Origin: JBKPCD01 sp046727175
GTDB lineage: Bacteria > Acidobacteriota > Vicinamibacteria > Vicinamibacterales > 2-12-FULL-66-21
Reading direction: 5' to 3'
Length of the DNA: 23,097 nucleotides
Assembly (NCBI GenBank): GCA_046727175.1
Contig: JBKPCD010000167.1
Span: 1 to 23,097, forward strand
A program made the translations under genes and the position numbers. This document shows positions 13,810-22,103 of this stretch, one piece after another. Each line of letters opens with the position of its first letter. Positions within the stretch are counted from its first letter, which is position 1. The notes under the pieces were generated by a model, which saw only the letters and a list, made by a program, of their open reading frames with translations, did not search any database and was not told the DNA's origin.

Positions 13810-16608
13810 GTGCCGAGCATTATTTCCTGCCCGAATTGCGCTGCGATCGTAGTGCCGCAGGAATCCGGTGGCATCTGCCCGAAATGCCGCACTCCAGTCG
13901 GTGACAGCGAAATCAAGACGGTCTCGCCCGGCGCTGGAGACGACGTGACGCGTCTTGCGCAGGGCGCGAGCGCGCCGAGCAATCGGCCGAAGTCGGGCTC
14001 GAGTGGCGCGGGCAGCAGCAGCCGCTCTTCTTCATCCTCGGGATGGCTGTCCTCGTCGGGCGCGATTGATCATGGCCGCTTCGAGCCGGGGACGCTGCTC
14101 GGTGGCCGGTATCGCATCATCGAACGCCTCGGGCGTGGCGGCATGGGCGAGGTGTACCGGGCGGACGATCTGAAGCTCGGCCAGCCGGTTGCCCTCAAGT
14201 TCTTGCCAGCCGATGTCGATCGCGATCCGGCGCGACTGACGCAGCTCCATACCGAAGTGCGGATGGCGCGGCAGGTGTCACACCCGAACGTCTGCCGCGT
14301 GTACGATATCGACGAAGTCGACGGCCACACGTTTCTGTCGATGGAGTACGTCGACGGGGAGGATCTCGCGTCGCTGCTGCGGCGCGTTGGACGCTTTCCG
14401 GAGAATCGCGCTCTCGAGATCGCGCGGCAGATGTGTGCGGGGCTTGCGGCGGCGCACGAGCGCGGCGTGATCCATCGGGACCTGAAGCCCGCGAACGTGA
14501 TGCTCGACGCGAGCGGCAAAGTGCGGCTCACGGACTTCGGGCTGGCGGGTGTTGCGGGCGAGAGTATTCGTGCAGGGACGCCCGCGTACATGGCGCCTGA
14601 GCAACTCGCCGGTGGCGAGGTGACGGCGCGGAGCGACATCTACGCGCTTGGGCTGGTGCTCTACGAGATCTTCACGGGACAGCGAGCGCTGGAAGCTGCG
14701 AATCTGGCGGAACTGATTCGCAAGCGCGAGCAGTCGGGAATCGCGCCGCCATCGGCCATCGTGCGCGAGCTGACGCCGGAGATCGATCGCGGGATCATGC
14801 GCTGCCTGCGGCCGCAGCCGGAAGAACGGCCGGCCTCGGCACTGGCCGTTGCGGCCGCGCTGCCCGGCGGCGATCCGCTCGCGGCGGCCCTTGCGGCCGG
14901 CGAGACGCCATCGCCAGAGATGGTCGCTGCTGCAGGGAGCAGTGAAGCAATTGCTGTCGGGTGGGCTGCGGCGGGACTCGCCTGGGTTGCCGTAACGATG
15001 GCGGCACTGGTGCTGATCGATCAGCGAATCCTGTTGATCAATCGTGTCCCGCTGCCCAAGCCTGCCGAGGCCCTCACAGATCGCGCGCAGGAAGCGCTCG
15101 CGACACTCGGCTACACGACGCCGCCGGCAGCAACGGCATCCGGATTTGCCGTATCACTCGATTATCCGCGGTACATCGACGAGACATCCACGGCCCGCGA
15201 TCGATGGCAGAAGCTTGCCGTCGAGCGACCGGAATCAATCATTCTCTGGTATCGGACCAGCCCGCGGCCGCTCGTGCCGATCGGCAACGAGAACAACGTC
15301 GCGGCAACGAATCCACCATTCAACGTCAGCGGCATGGCGCTCGTCGTCGTGGACGCGTCCGGTCGGCTGTCGGAGTTCCATGCGGTGCCGGAGCCGATTG
15401 AGAGCGAGCAGCCGCATGGCTCGACGAATTGGGCTGCATTGTTCGCGGCAGCCGGCATCCCGATGACGGCGTTCACACCGGCGAAACCGCGATGGATTCC
15501 GCTCGTTTACGCCGACGAGCGCGCTGCGTGGGAAGGTCGATTGCCGAACCAGCCGGACATCACGCTGAGGATTGACGCTGCTGCGTATCACGGTCGTCCC
15601 GTCTTCTTCAGCACGTCAGGCCCGTGGTCGCGCTCCGCGCGCTCGCAACCCGCGACGGGTTCCATTTTCACGCAGGTCGTTGACTCGATCGCGAACGTCA
15701 TGATGCCGGCCCTCATGGTCGTCGGCGCTGTTCTCGCGCGTCGGAATGTTCGACTCGAACGCGGAGACCGCGTCGGTGCGTTCCGGGCAGCGTCGATCGT
15801 CTTCATCACGAGTCTTGCGGCCTGGCTGCTCGGCTCAACGCACGTTGCAAGCCTCGGGCTGGAAATCACGCGCGTCTTTGCGGCTATTGGCGTCGCGCTG
15901 TTCAACGCCGCCGTGTTGTGGATGACGTATCTCGGCCTCGAACCTTACGTCCGTCGATCGTCACCCGACAGCCTCATTGGCTGGACACGCGTGATCAGCG
16001 GCAGCTGGAGAGATCCTCACGTCGGCAAGGACATGCTCGTCGGCATCTCGGCCGGGCTCGCGATGACACTGGTGTTCGCGCTCTATTACCTGTTGCCGCC
16101 TCTCTTCGGACGGCCGGAGCCGATGCCCGTTGTATCAGGGCTCAGACCGTTCAGCGGATCGCGGTACGTGTTCTCGCAGTTGGTCAGCCAGATTACGAGC
16201 GCGATCACGTCGGGCATGCTCGGGACAGCAGGGATCGCCGCTCTTCTAATGCTCCTGAAGCGCCGCTGGCTTGCCGTGATCGCCGCAATCGTCTGGTTCA
16301 CACCGGTCGTCGTTCAGGGAATGTTCAATCCCGGGTATCCGGTCCTGCAGATTGTTCTGGGCATCGCGATCATCAGCGTCTTTATCGCTGTCGTGATCAG
16401 ATTCGGGCTCCTGGCCGCCATCGCTGCGCTGGCGACGCACTTCGTGCTGCTGGGCGCGCCCTTGACGGCCGACCTCACCGGCTGGCGGGGTTCAGCGGCG
16501 CTCTGGTACATCGGAGTGATTGCCGCGGCCGGTCTCGGCGCGTGCTACACCGCGCGCTCGACCCACGCCGACCGTCCGTCGCGTGCTATTGGGGACAGCC
16601 AATCGTGA
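13810..16608 (+). CDS. Transmembrane Ser/Thr protein kinase with N-terminal zinc ribbon
   Basis: A 932-residue Hanks-type kinase starting at a GTG. Residues 7-26 form a zinc ribbon (C7, C10, C23, C26), followed by a serine-rich linker to about 80. The kinase domain covers about 100-360. It has a glycine loop GRGGMGEVY at 108, Lys130 in VALKFL, HRDLKPAN with Asp224, DFG at 242-244 and GTPAYMAPE at 256-264. All catalytic residues are present. One membrane helix (about 380-402) follows, then an extracytoplasmic region (about 405-620) containing WYRTSPRPLVP and VVVDASGRLSEF. A block of eight or nine further membrane helices (about 625-915) ends the protein. A multi-pass C-terminal block is unusual, as most bacterial kinases have one helix and a sensor domain. 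The last seven codons lie within a 169-bp repeat. It follows a collapsed copy of itself. The signal and target are unknown. Confidence 0.9.
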   Translation: MPSIISCPNCAAIVVPQESGGICPKCRTPVGDSEIKTVSPGAGDDVTRLAQGASAPSNRPKSGSSGAGSSSRSSSSSGWLSSSGAIDHGRFEPGTLLGGRYRIIERLGRGGMGEVYRADDLKLGQPVALKFLPADVDRDPARLTQLHTEVRMARQVSHPNVCRVYDIDEVDGHTFLSMEYVDGEDLASLLRRVGRFPENRALEIARQMCAGLAAAHERGVIHRDLKPANVMLDASGKVRLTDFGLAGVAGESIRAGTPAYMAPEQLAGGEVTARSDIYALGLVLYEIFTGQRALEAANLAELIRKREQSGIAPPSAIVRELTPEIDRGIMRCLRPQPEERPASALAVAAALPGGDPLAAALAAGETPSPEMVAAAGSSEAIAVGWAAAGLAWVAVTMAALVLIDQRILLINRVPLPKPAEALTDRAQEALATLGYTTPPAATASGFAVSLDYPRYIDETSTARDRWQKLAVERPESIILWYRTSPRPLVPIGNENNVAATNPPFNVSGMALVVVDASGRLSEFHAVPEPIESEQPHGSTNWAALFAAAGIPMTAFTPAKPRWIPLVYADERAAWEGRLPNQPDITLRIDAAAYHGRPVFFSTSGPWSRSARSQPATGSIFTQVVDSIANVMMPALMVVGAVLARRNVRLERGDRVGAFRAASIVFITSLAAWLLGSTHVASLGLEITRVFAAIGVALFNAAVLWMTYLGLEPYVRRSSPDSLIGWTRVISGSWRDPHVGKDMLVGISAGLAMTLVFALYYLLPPLFGRPEPMPVVSGLRPFSGSRYVFSQLVSQITSAITSGMLGTAGIAALLMLLKRRWLAVIAAIVWFTPVVVQGMFNPGYPVLQIVLGIAIISVFIAVVIRFGLLAAIAALATHFVLLGAPLTADLTGWRGSAALWYIGVIAAAGLGACYTARSTHADRPSRAIGDSQS

Positions 16609-16759
16609 CATCCACCACTGGCTGCCACGCTTGGATGCCCCGGTTGGATGGCACGGTTGGATGTCCCACCTGGCTGTCCCAGTTGGCTGGCACACGTGCC
16701 TGTCCCAGTTGGCTGGCACCGTTGGATGTCCCACCTGGCTGGCACGATTGGATGTCCCC
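16591..16759. repeat. 169-bp repeat with 17-bp terminal inverted repeats and internal 12-14 bp tandem units
   Basis: The left end GGGGACAGCCAATCGTG (16591-16607) and the right end CACGATTGGATGTCCCC (16743-16759) are inverted copies with one mismatch in 17. Between them are degenerate units such as TTGGATGTCCCACC, TGGCTGTCCCAG and TTGGCTGGCAC. It fills the whole gap between the convergent kinase and der genes. The left end encodes the kinase C-terminus (GDSQS and stop), and der stops two bases beyond the right end. No target-site duplication is evident. It may be a miniature mobile element, or a structured RNA 3' end that terminates both transcripts. Confidence 0.75.
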
Positions 16760-16760
16760 G

Positions 16761-18110
16761 TCACTTGGCGCGGCGGCGGACTTGAATTCTCACTGGCGTG
16801 CCTAACAGGCCGAAGGATTCGCGCAACCGGTTGATCAGGTAACGCTCGTAGGAAAAGTGAAACTCGGTCGCTACGTTCGTGAAGAACACGAACGTGGGTG
16901 GTGCGACACCCGTCTGAGCGGCATACAGGATCCGAACCTGTCTCCTGCCAGGACTCACCGGTGGATGGACCGCACTGACGGCCTGGATGAAGCGATTCAG
17001 CTCCGCGGTCGGGATGCGGCGCTTGCGGGCCTCGGCGACCTTGTCGATCGTTTCGAGGACCCTCCCCGTCCGCTCACCTGTTGCTGCAGAGATGTGAAGG
17101 AGCGGCGCGTAATCCAGGAACTTCAGCTGCCGACGAAGATCCTCGTCGAAGGTCTTCGAGAAGTCCGTGCCTCGTCCCTTCATCAGATCCCACTTGTTGG
17201 CGGCGAGGATGACTCCGCACCCGGCTTTGTCGGCTTCACCCGCGATGGCGGCGTCTTGATCCGTCGCTCCCTCGGTTGCGTCAACCACAATGACGGCAAC
17301 ATCGGCCTCCTCGATGGCGCGCCGGGCGGCAACGACGGCGACTGCTTCGAGCTGTCCCGACCTGGCGATTCTGCCCGGACGGCGAATGCCCGCAGTATCA
17401 ACAATCCGAAATGTTCGCCGATGCCAGCGCAGCAATGCGTCCACGGTATCCCGTGTGGTGCCTGGAATCTCGCTGACGAGCGCACGCTCCTCCTTCAGCA
17501 AGCGATTCAGGAGCGATGATTTACCGACGTTTGGCCGGCCGACGATCGCGACCACCATCAGCGCCGGTTCCTGCGTCCGGCCCGATTCACGTCGCGTGGG
17601 CAGACGCTCAACGACCTCGTCGAGGAGATCGCCGATTCCCTGACCAGGTTCGGCGGCGATCTCGACCACTGGTTCGAAGCCGAGCTCGTAGAACTCGAGC
17701 GCCCGCCCGCGCGCGCGCCGATCGTCCGTCTTGTTGACCGCGAGGATGACAGGCACGGAGGCGGATCGAAGCGCAGCCGCAATCTCCTGATCGGCCGGCA
17801 CTAACCCTTCTCGGCCATCCACGACCAGGACAATCACATCCGCGCTTGCCAGCGTCCGGCGCCCGTGCTCGACAACCAGCGCCTGCAGCGGATCCTCGCT
17901 GGCTCCAAACATCCCGCCGGTATCGACAAGCGTGAACGTGGTGCCCTGCCACTCCGCGGGCTGGGCGATGACATCGCGAGTCGTTCCGGCAATCGGCGTC
18001 ACGATGGCTCGACGTGAGCCGGTCACGCGGTTGAAAAGTGTCGATTTGCCGACGTTCGGGCGGCCGACCAGGACCACCGCAGGGCCGCCGGCCGAGCGTT
18101 TCAGGGACAT
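16761..18110 (-). CDS. der: Ribosome-assembly GTPase Der (EngA)
   Basis: A 449-residue protein of normal length with two tandem GTPase domains and a C-terminal KH-like domain. Domain 1 has GRPNVGKS at 16-23, DTGG at 63-66 and NKTD at 126-129. Domain 2 has GRPNVGKS at 191-198, DTAG at 238-241 and NKWD at 305-308. The end (VRILYAAQTGVAPPTFVFF, then YERYLINRLRESFGLLGTP) is the KH-like domain. Der binds the 50S subunit and is needed for its late maturation. Start ATG at 18110. The gene is transcribed divergently from the HU gene, with 82 bp between starts, and convergently with the kinase across the 169-bp repeat. The sequence is intact. Confidence 0.97.
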   Translation of the reverse strand: MSLKRSAGGPAVVLVGRPNVGKSTLFNRVTGSRRAIVTPIAGTTRDVIAQPAEWQGTTFTLVDTGGMFGASEDPLQALVVEHGRRTLASADVIVLVVDGREGLVPADQEIAAALRSASVPVILAVNKTDDRRARGRALEFYELGFEPVVEIAAEPGQGIGDLLDEVVERLPTRRESGRTQEPALMVVAIVGRPNVGKSSLLNRLLKEERALVSEIPGTTRDTVDALLRWHRRTFRIVDTAGIRRPGRIARSGQLEAVAVVAARRAIEEADVAVIVVDATEGATDQDAAIAGEADKAGCGVILAANKWDLMKGRGTDFSKTFDEDLRRQLKFLDYAPLLHISAATGERTGRVLETIDKVAEARKRRIPTAELNRFIQAVSAVHPPVSPGRRQVRILYAAQTGVAPPTFVFFTNVATEFHFSYERYLINRLRESFGLLGTPVRIQVRRRAK

Positions 18111-18135
18111 GTAGAAAATGTAGTTAGCACCGGCC

Positions 18136-18164
18136 TTGACAGCGTAAGTCTAACTATTTATAGT
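18136..18164 (+). promoter_or_regulatory. Sigma-70-type promoter of the HU gene
   Basis: TTGACA at 18136-18141 and TATAGT at 18159-18164 are separated by exactly 17 bases, near-consensus for housekeeping sigma factor. Transcription would begin near 18171, leaving a leader of about 20 bases that contains the ribosome binding site GAGGAG (18178-18183). This is the strongest promoter visible in the window, fitting an abundant nucleoid protein. Confidence 0.85.
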
Positions 18165-18192
18165 ATTTAGAATTCCTGAGGAGCGCCTAAGC

Positions 18193-18465
18193 ATGATCAA
18201 GGTTGACATCGTCAACGAGGTATCGAAGGTCGCCGACATCACCAAGGTCAAGGCCGAGGTAGCGGTGGACGCCGTCTTCGATGCGATGCGGCTGTCGATG
18301 CAGCGCGGCGAGCGGATCGAGCTCCGCGGCTTTGGCGTCTTTCAGGTCAAGCCCCGCAAACGTGGCATCGGCCGGAATCCGCGAACGGGCAAGGAGGTCC
18401 GGATTCCACCCGGACGCACCATTCGGTTCAAGCCGGGCAAGGATCTCCAGAACATCGGCGGCTGA
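18193..18465 (+). CDS. HU/IHF-family DNA-binding protein
   Basis: A 90-residue nucleoid protein of the standard HU length. The N-terminal helical dimerisation part (KVDIVNEVSKVADITKVKAE) is followed by the conserved LRGFGVFQVKPRKRG. The DNA-clamping arm is GRNPRTGKEVRIPPGRTIRF, with the proline that wedges between base pairs, and the end is KPGKDLQNIGG. It bends DNA and supports replication, recombination and chromosome packing. I cannot tell HU from an IHF-like protein on sequence alone. ATG at 18193 with GAGGAG nine bases upstream. The next gene starts 14 bp after its stop, so they are probably one transcript. Confidence 0.95.
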   Translation: MIKVDIVNEVSKVADITKVKAEVAVDAVFDAMRLSMQRGERIELRGFGVFQVKPRKRGIGRNPRTGKEVRIPPGRTIRFKPGKDLQNIGG

Positions 18466-18479
18466 ACGCTGTTCCCGCT

Positions 18480-19457
18480 TTGACACACGATCCATCCGGC
18501 GAAAGCTTCCCCCGTTGGGAAGGCCCGCAGTCTCCTGAATACCCGGTCGAATTCTCGACCGCGCCGCCCCCCCTGCCGCGCCGGCGTGACCGCTTCAAGG
18601 ATCGGCGCTGGCTGCACGTCGCGTTGCTGCTGCTCACGGTCGTCACGGCGACACTCGCCGGCATTCGATATTATGGCTCGTTTGCGTCTGACATCGGTCA
18701 GCACGCCGCGCGGATCTCGATACTTAGCGGATTGTGGTACGCCCTCCCAGTGGTGCTGATCCTCGGAGCACACGAACTGGGGCATTACGTGCTGTGCCGC
18801 CGCTACAACGTCGATGCCTCGCTCCCCTACTTCATTCCGGCGCCAATCGGGTTCACGGGAACGTTCGGCGCGGTGATTCGGATCCGTGAGGCGTTTCCAA
18901 CGCGCGCGGCGCTTTTCGATATCGGAGTTGCGGGCCCCATCGCGGGCTTCGTGGCGCTCACGCCATTCCTCTTCTGGGGGTTGTCGCTCTCGAGAATCAT
19001 ACCGCTGCCGAAGGGAGTCGGGCAGGTCGCGTTCGGTGAGCCGCTGCTCTTCAAACTTGCAACGTACCTCGTGTTTGGTCCGATTCGCGATGGTCTGGCG
19101 CTGAATGCTCATCCGATGGTCTTCGCTGCGTGGTTCGGTATGCTCGCGACGGCGCTCAACCTTCTCCCGTTCGGCCAACTCGATGGTGGACACATTTCCT
19201 ACGCCGCTCTCGGCAGGTACTCCACGCCGGTATCTGTCCTGACCGCTGGGACCGCTGTCGTCATGACCTTCGTCTCCACCAGCTGGCTGCTTTTCACGAT
19301 CATCATGCTGGTGATGCTGCTCGCATTCGGTCCCTCTCACCCTAAGGTCCTCTACGAAGACGAGGAAATCGGCCGTGGGCGTCAGGCGATCGCGATCGCG
19401 GCTCTCGCGATGCTGGTTCTCTGCTTCACTCCGGTTCCGATCGAGTTCCTTCAGTAG
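18480..19457 (+). CDS. Site-2-protease-family (M50) membrane metalloprotease
   Basis: A 325-residue multi-pass protein starting at a TTG 14 bp after the HU gene. A proline-rich cytoplasmic tail (about 1-40) precedes the first membrane helix (about 44-62). The zinc site is HELGH at 98-102. The third ligand is in NLLPFGQLDGGH (227-238), the LDGG motif of M50 proteases. Further helices lie at about 85-97, 143-170, 210-225, 245-285 and 305-320. It lacks the PDZ domain of RseP, resembling the shorter S2P/EGY1-like proteins. It probably cleaves membrane-embedded substrates, which are unknown. The TTG start is weakly supported, but no better start is available before the first helix. Its stop lies 10 bp from the convergent priA stop. 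Confidence 0.9.
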   Translation: MTHDPSGESFPRWEGPQSPEYPVEFSTAPPPLPRRRDRFKDRRWLHVALLLLTVVTATLAGIRYYGSFASDIGQHAARISILSGLWYALPVVLILGAHELGHYVLCRRYNVDASLPYFIPAPIGFTGTFGAVIRIREAFPTRAALFDIGVAGPIAGFVALTPFLFWGLSLSRIIPLPKGVGQVAFGEPLLFKLATYLVFGPIRDGLALNAHPMVFAAWFGMLATALNLLPFGQLDGGHISYAALGRYSTPVSVLTAGTAVVMTFVSTSWLLFTIIMLVMLLAFGPSHPKVLYEDEEIGRGRQAIAIAALAMLVLCFTPVPIEFLQ

Positions 19458-19467
19458 AACGCATCTC

Positions 19468-22098
19468 CTACAAGACGTTCAACGGGTCCACATCGACCAT
19501 CGTCCGCCTGGCAACCTCGGGTCGGCTGGCGAGCGCCTGCCGCAGCGCCTCACGCATCCCGCGGCGGTTCGTCCCTTTGATGAAGAACTGGGCGCGATGC
19601 TCTCCTTTCAAGCGGCTCAGCGGAGCGGGGGCTGGACCTAGTACGCGGTACGGATCGCCGGATGACCGCACGCGACGAATGAGATCGGCGGCATCCTGCA
19701 TCGCCGTGTCGAACGTTCGCGCCTTGACGACTGCGTTGATCAAGGCAACGGCGGGCGGATATCGCATCGCCCGTCGAAACGCGATCTCGTCGCTGAAAAA
19801 CGCACCGTAGTCCTGACGGCAGGCGTGCCGGATGCTGTAGTGATTGGGAAACAGCGTCTGGACGATCGCTTCGCCGCGGACGTGGCCGCGCCCCGCTCGC
19901 CCGACGACTTGCGTGAGGAGCTGAAACGTGCGCTCGGCCGCTCGGAAATCCGCGATCCCCAGACCGACATCGGCGGATATCACGCCGACGAGCGTCACGC
20001 GCGGGAAATCGTGTCCTTTCGCAATCATCTGAGTGCCCACGAGCACGTCCAGGTCACCAGCTGCGAAGCGCGCCAGGAGACTCGAGAGCGCTCCGCGCTT
20101 GCGAATCGTGTCGCGATCCACTCGCGCGACCCGTGCGCCCGGAAACTTCTCGACGATTTCACCCTCGACCCGCTCCGTGCCGAAGCCGACCTGCTCGAGG
20201 AACGAGCCGCCGCAGGTCGTGCAGACGCTTGGAATGGGCAGCGAGAAGTTGCAGTAGTGGCAGCGCGCGCGTCGTGCCGCCCTATGGACGATCAGCGAGA
20301 GGCTGCAGTTCGGGCAGTCGAGCGTGGCACCGCACTGCCGGCAGATCACCGATGTCGCGAAACCGCGCCGATTGAGGAGCACCATCACCTGTTCGCGCGC
20401 CTCGAGCCGTCTGGTGATGGCATCGCACAACACGCTGCTGAGGATCAGGTCCGGTCCGGCGGCGGCGTATTCCTGCCGCATATCGACAACCCGCACGTCG
20501 GCGAGCGGGCGGTCCAGGATCCGCCTGTCGAGCGTCACGAGCGCGTAGCGCCCGTTTTGCGCGTTCTGATAGCTCTCGAGAGAGGGCGTCGCAGAGCCGA
20601 GGACGACGAGCGCATCGGCGTGGCGGCCGCGGATTATCGCAACGTCGCGTCCGTTGTATCGCGGCGTCTCGTCCTGCTTGTAGGACGCATCGTGCTCTTC
20701 GTCGACAATGACCAGTCCCAGTGCTCGCAATGGCGCGAACACGGCCGATCTCGTGCCGACGACGACGTCGACATCGCCGCGCCGGATGCGCTGCCACTGG
20801 TCGTGCCGCTCACCGTCTGAGAGTCCGCTGTGCTGGATCGCCACCGCATCGCCGAACGCGTTTCGAACGACCGCTGCGACGGCCGGAGTGAGCGCGATCT
20901 CCGGCACGAGTATCAGCACTCCTCTCTGTTGGCTCCGGACCTTGGCTGCCAGGCGCAGGTAGATCTCCGTCTTGCCGCTGCCAGTAACGCCGTGCAGGAG
21001 CGCGGTGTGAAACGTGCGCGCCTCCGCCAGCTCGGACAGACGCCCCAGCGCAACACCCTGCTGCGGCGTCAGCGTCAGCTGGGCGGTTGCCGCAAGCGGG
21101 CTTTCGAGATCGTGAGGATCGCGTTCGATTCGGCGCCGGACGAACGTGACCAGGCCCAGCGCCTTCAACCGCGCCAACGTTGCGGCGCCAATCCCCTGTT
21201 GCGCCAAAGTTCCTGAATCGATCCCGTCGGGCGCGCCTTGGAGAAGGTCGAGCGCCTCACGCTGTCGCGCGCCGAGACGAGGCGCCGCTTCGATCGCCGT
21301 TGACTTGCCCACGCTGTCGACGATGTCCTGACCCTCGGCCGTGAGCATCGCGAGCCGCACAGTACGAGAGGCATCAGACGTACCCTTGAGCGGGTTCGTG
21401 ATGGTGATCAGGCCATCGCGCTCCAGCGTCATCAGCGCCGTGTGTCCGCCGCGACCGGCTGCGACGATCCGCACTGGTTTTCCCGCACCGAGTCGCTCGA
21501 GGATCGCGCGCCGGTGCCCACGTTCGGTGAGCATCGCGCCGTGACCGCGTTCGGTAATCTGCGCGTACCGCTCCGTCTCGATCCACGCGCGTGGGGGCAT
21601 GGTCGCGGCAATCGCCGCTCCGATGCCGCATGCGTAATACTCGGCAACCCACGCTGCCAGCTTGACGACGTCGTCGGGCAAAAAGGGATCGGGGTCGAGG
21701 ATGTCGACAATCGGCTTAATCTCTGACGCTTGCCGGGATTCGGGGTTCGGGGTTCGGGATTCGGCCCTCCCGAACCGGTGGCTCCGTAGCTCGGTAGTTC
21801 GGTGGCTCGTTGAATCCGGAATGCCACGTTTCGCGGTTGGTGTTCGGGTTGCGCGCGTTGTTTCGGACTCGAAGACTGCCGTTTCACTGGACTCGAACGT
21901 CGAACCGCGAGCCCCGAGCCCCGAATCCCGAACCCCGGTTTCGCTCAGCGAAGAACCAATCACCAATCCCGTCATGATCCGTTTCCCGAGCGGCACGAGA
22001 ACGCGTGTGCCGACGGTCGGCTCGCGAAAGGTGTCCGGAACGCCGTATGTCAGAGCATCGAGCGCGGGGACGGGCACGGCGACGCGAACGAGGCGCAT
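19468..22098 (-). CDS. priA: Primosomal helicase PriA, with a repeat-encoded insertion
   Basis: An 876-residue replication-restart helicase (E. coli PriA has 732). The N-terminal 3'-DNA-end-binding domain begins MRLVRVAVPVPALDALTYGV. The helicase core has Walker A GVTGSGKT at about 370-377 and DEEH at 466-469. The zinc-binding insert (about 585-625) has the cysteine pairs CRQC, CPNC, CHYC and CTTC. GTQMIAKGHDFP and QVVGRAGRG are conserved helicase motifs. Residues about 52-126 are an extra segment of low complexity (SETGVRDSGLGARG ... SRTPNPESRQ) placed in a short loop of the N-terminal domain, encoded by an inverted repeat (21735-21938). All catalytic motifs are kept, so the protein is probably active. 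It starts five bases after the stop of udg and is almost certainly co-transcribed with it. Confidence 0.95.
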   Translation of the reverse strand: MRLVRVAVPVPALDALTYGVPDTFREPTVGTRVLVPLGKRIMTGLVIGSSLSETGVRDSGLGARGSTFESSETAVFESETTRATRTPTAKRGIPDSTSHRTTELRSHRFGRAESRTPNPESRQASEIKPIVDILDPDPFLPDDVVKLAAWVAEYYACGIGAAIAATMPPRAWIETERYAQITERGHGAMLTERGHRRAILERLGAGKPVRIVAAGRGGHTALMTLERDGLITITNPLKGTSDASRTVRLAMLTAEGQDIVDSVGKSTAIEAAPRLGARQREALDLLQGAPDGIDSGTLAQQGIGAATLARLKALGLVTFVRRRIERDPHDLESPLAATAQLTLTPQQGVALGRLSELAEARTFHTALLHGVTGSGKTEIYLRLAAKVRSQQRGVLILVPEIALTPAVAAVVRNAFGDAVAIQHSGLSDGERHDQWQRIRRGDVDVVVGTRSAVFAPLRALGLVIVDEEHDASYKQDETPRYNGRDVAIIRGRHADALVVLGSATPSLESYQNAQNGRYALVTLDRRILDRPLADVRVVDMRQEYAAAGPDLILSSVLCDAITRRLEAREQVMVLLNRRGFATSVICRQCGATLDCPNCSLSLIVHRAARRARCHYCNFSLPIPSVCTTCGGSFLEQVGFGTERVEGEIVEKFPGARVARVDRDTIRKRGALSSLLARFAAGDLDVLVGTQMIAKGHDFPRVTLVGVISADVGLGIADFRAAERTFQLLTQVVGRAGRGHVRGEAIVQTLFPNHYSIRHACRQDYGAFFSDEIAFRRAMRYPPAVALINAVVKARTFDTAMQDAADLIRRVRSSGDPYRVLGPAPAPLSRLKGEHRAQFFIKGTNRRGMREALRQALASRPEVARRTMVDVDPLNVL
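21735..21938. repeat. Inverted GGGATTCG-type repeat inserted in priA
   Basis: The left arm (21735-21764) is four units of the form GGGATTCG or GGGGTTCG. The right arm (21909-21938) is the inverted counterpart, GAGCCCCGAGCCCCGAATCC and so on. The centre carries 8-bp units such as GTAGCTCG, GTAGTTCG and GTGGCTCG (about 21786-21809). It stays in frame with priA. Such palindromic GGGATTCG repeats are usually intergenic. Confidence 0.75.
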
Positions 22099-22103
22099 CC
22101 GCG

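Noticed and set aside
16086..16440. Short minus-strand frames opposite the kinase membrane region
   Set aside because: They mirror hydrophobic codons of the kinase and are ordinary shadows in GC-rich DNA.
16612..16765. CRISPR array
   Set aside because: Units are 12-14 bp, degenerate and without unique spacers; no cas genes nearby.
19825..20820. 331-residue plus-strand frame opposite priA
   Set aside because: It is antisense to conserved helicase motifs and rich in Arg, Glu and Ala, as expected of a shadow frame.
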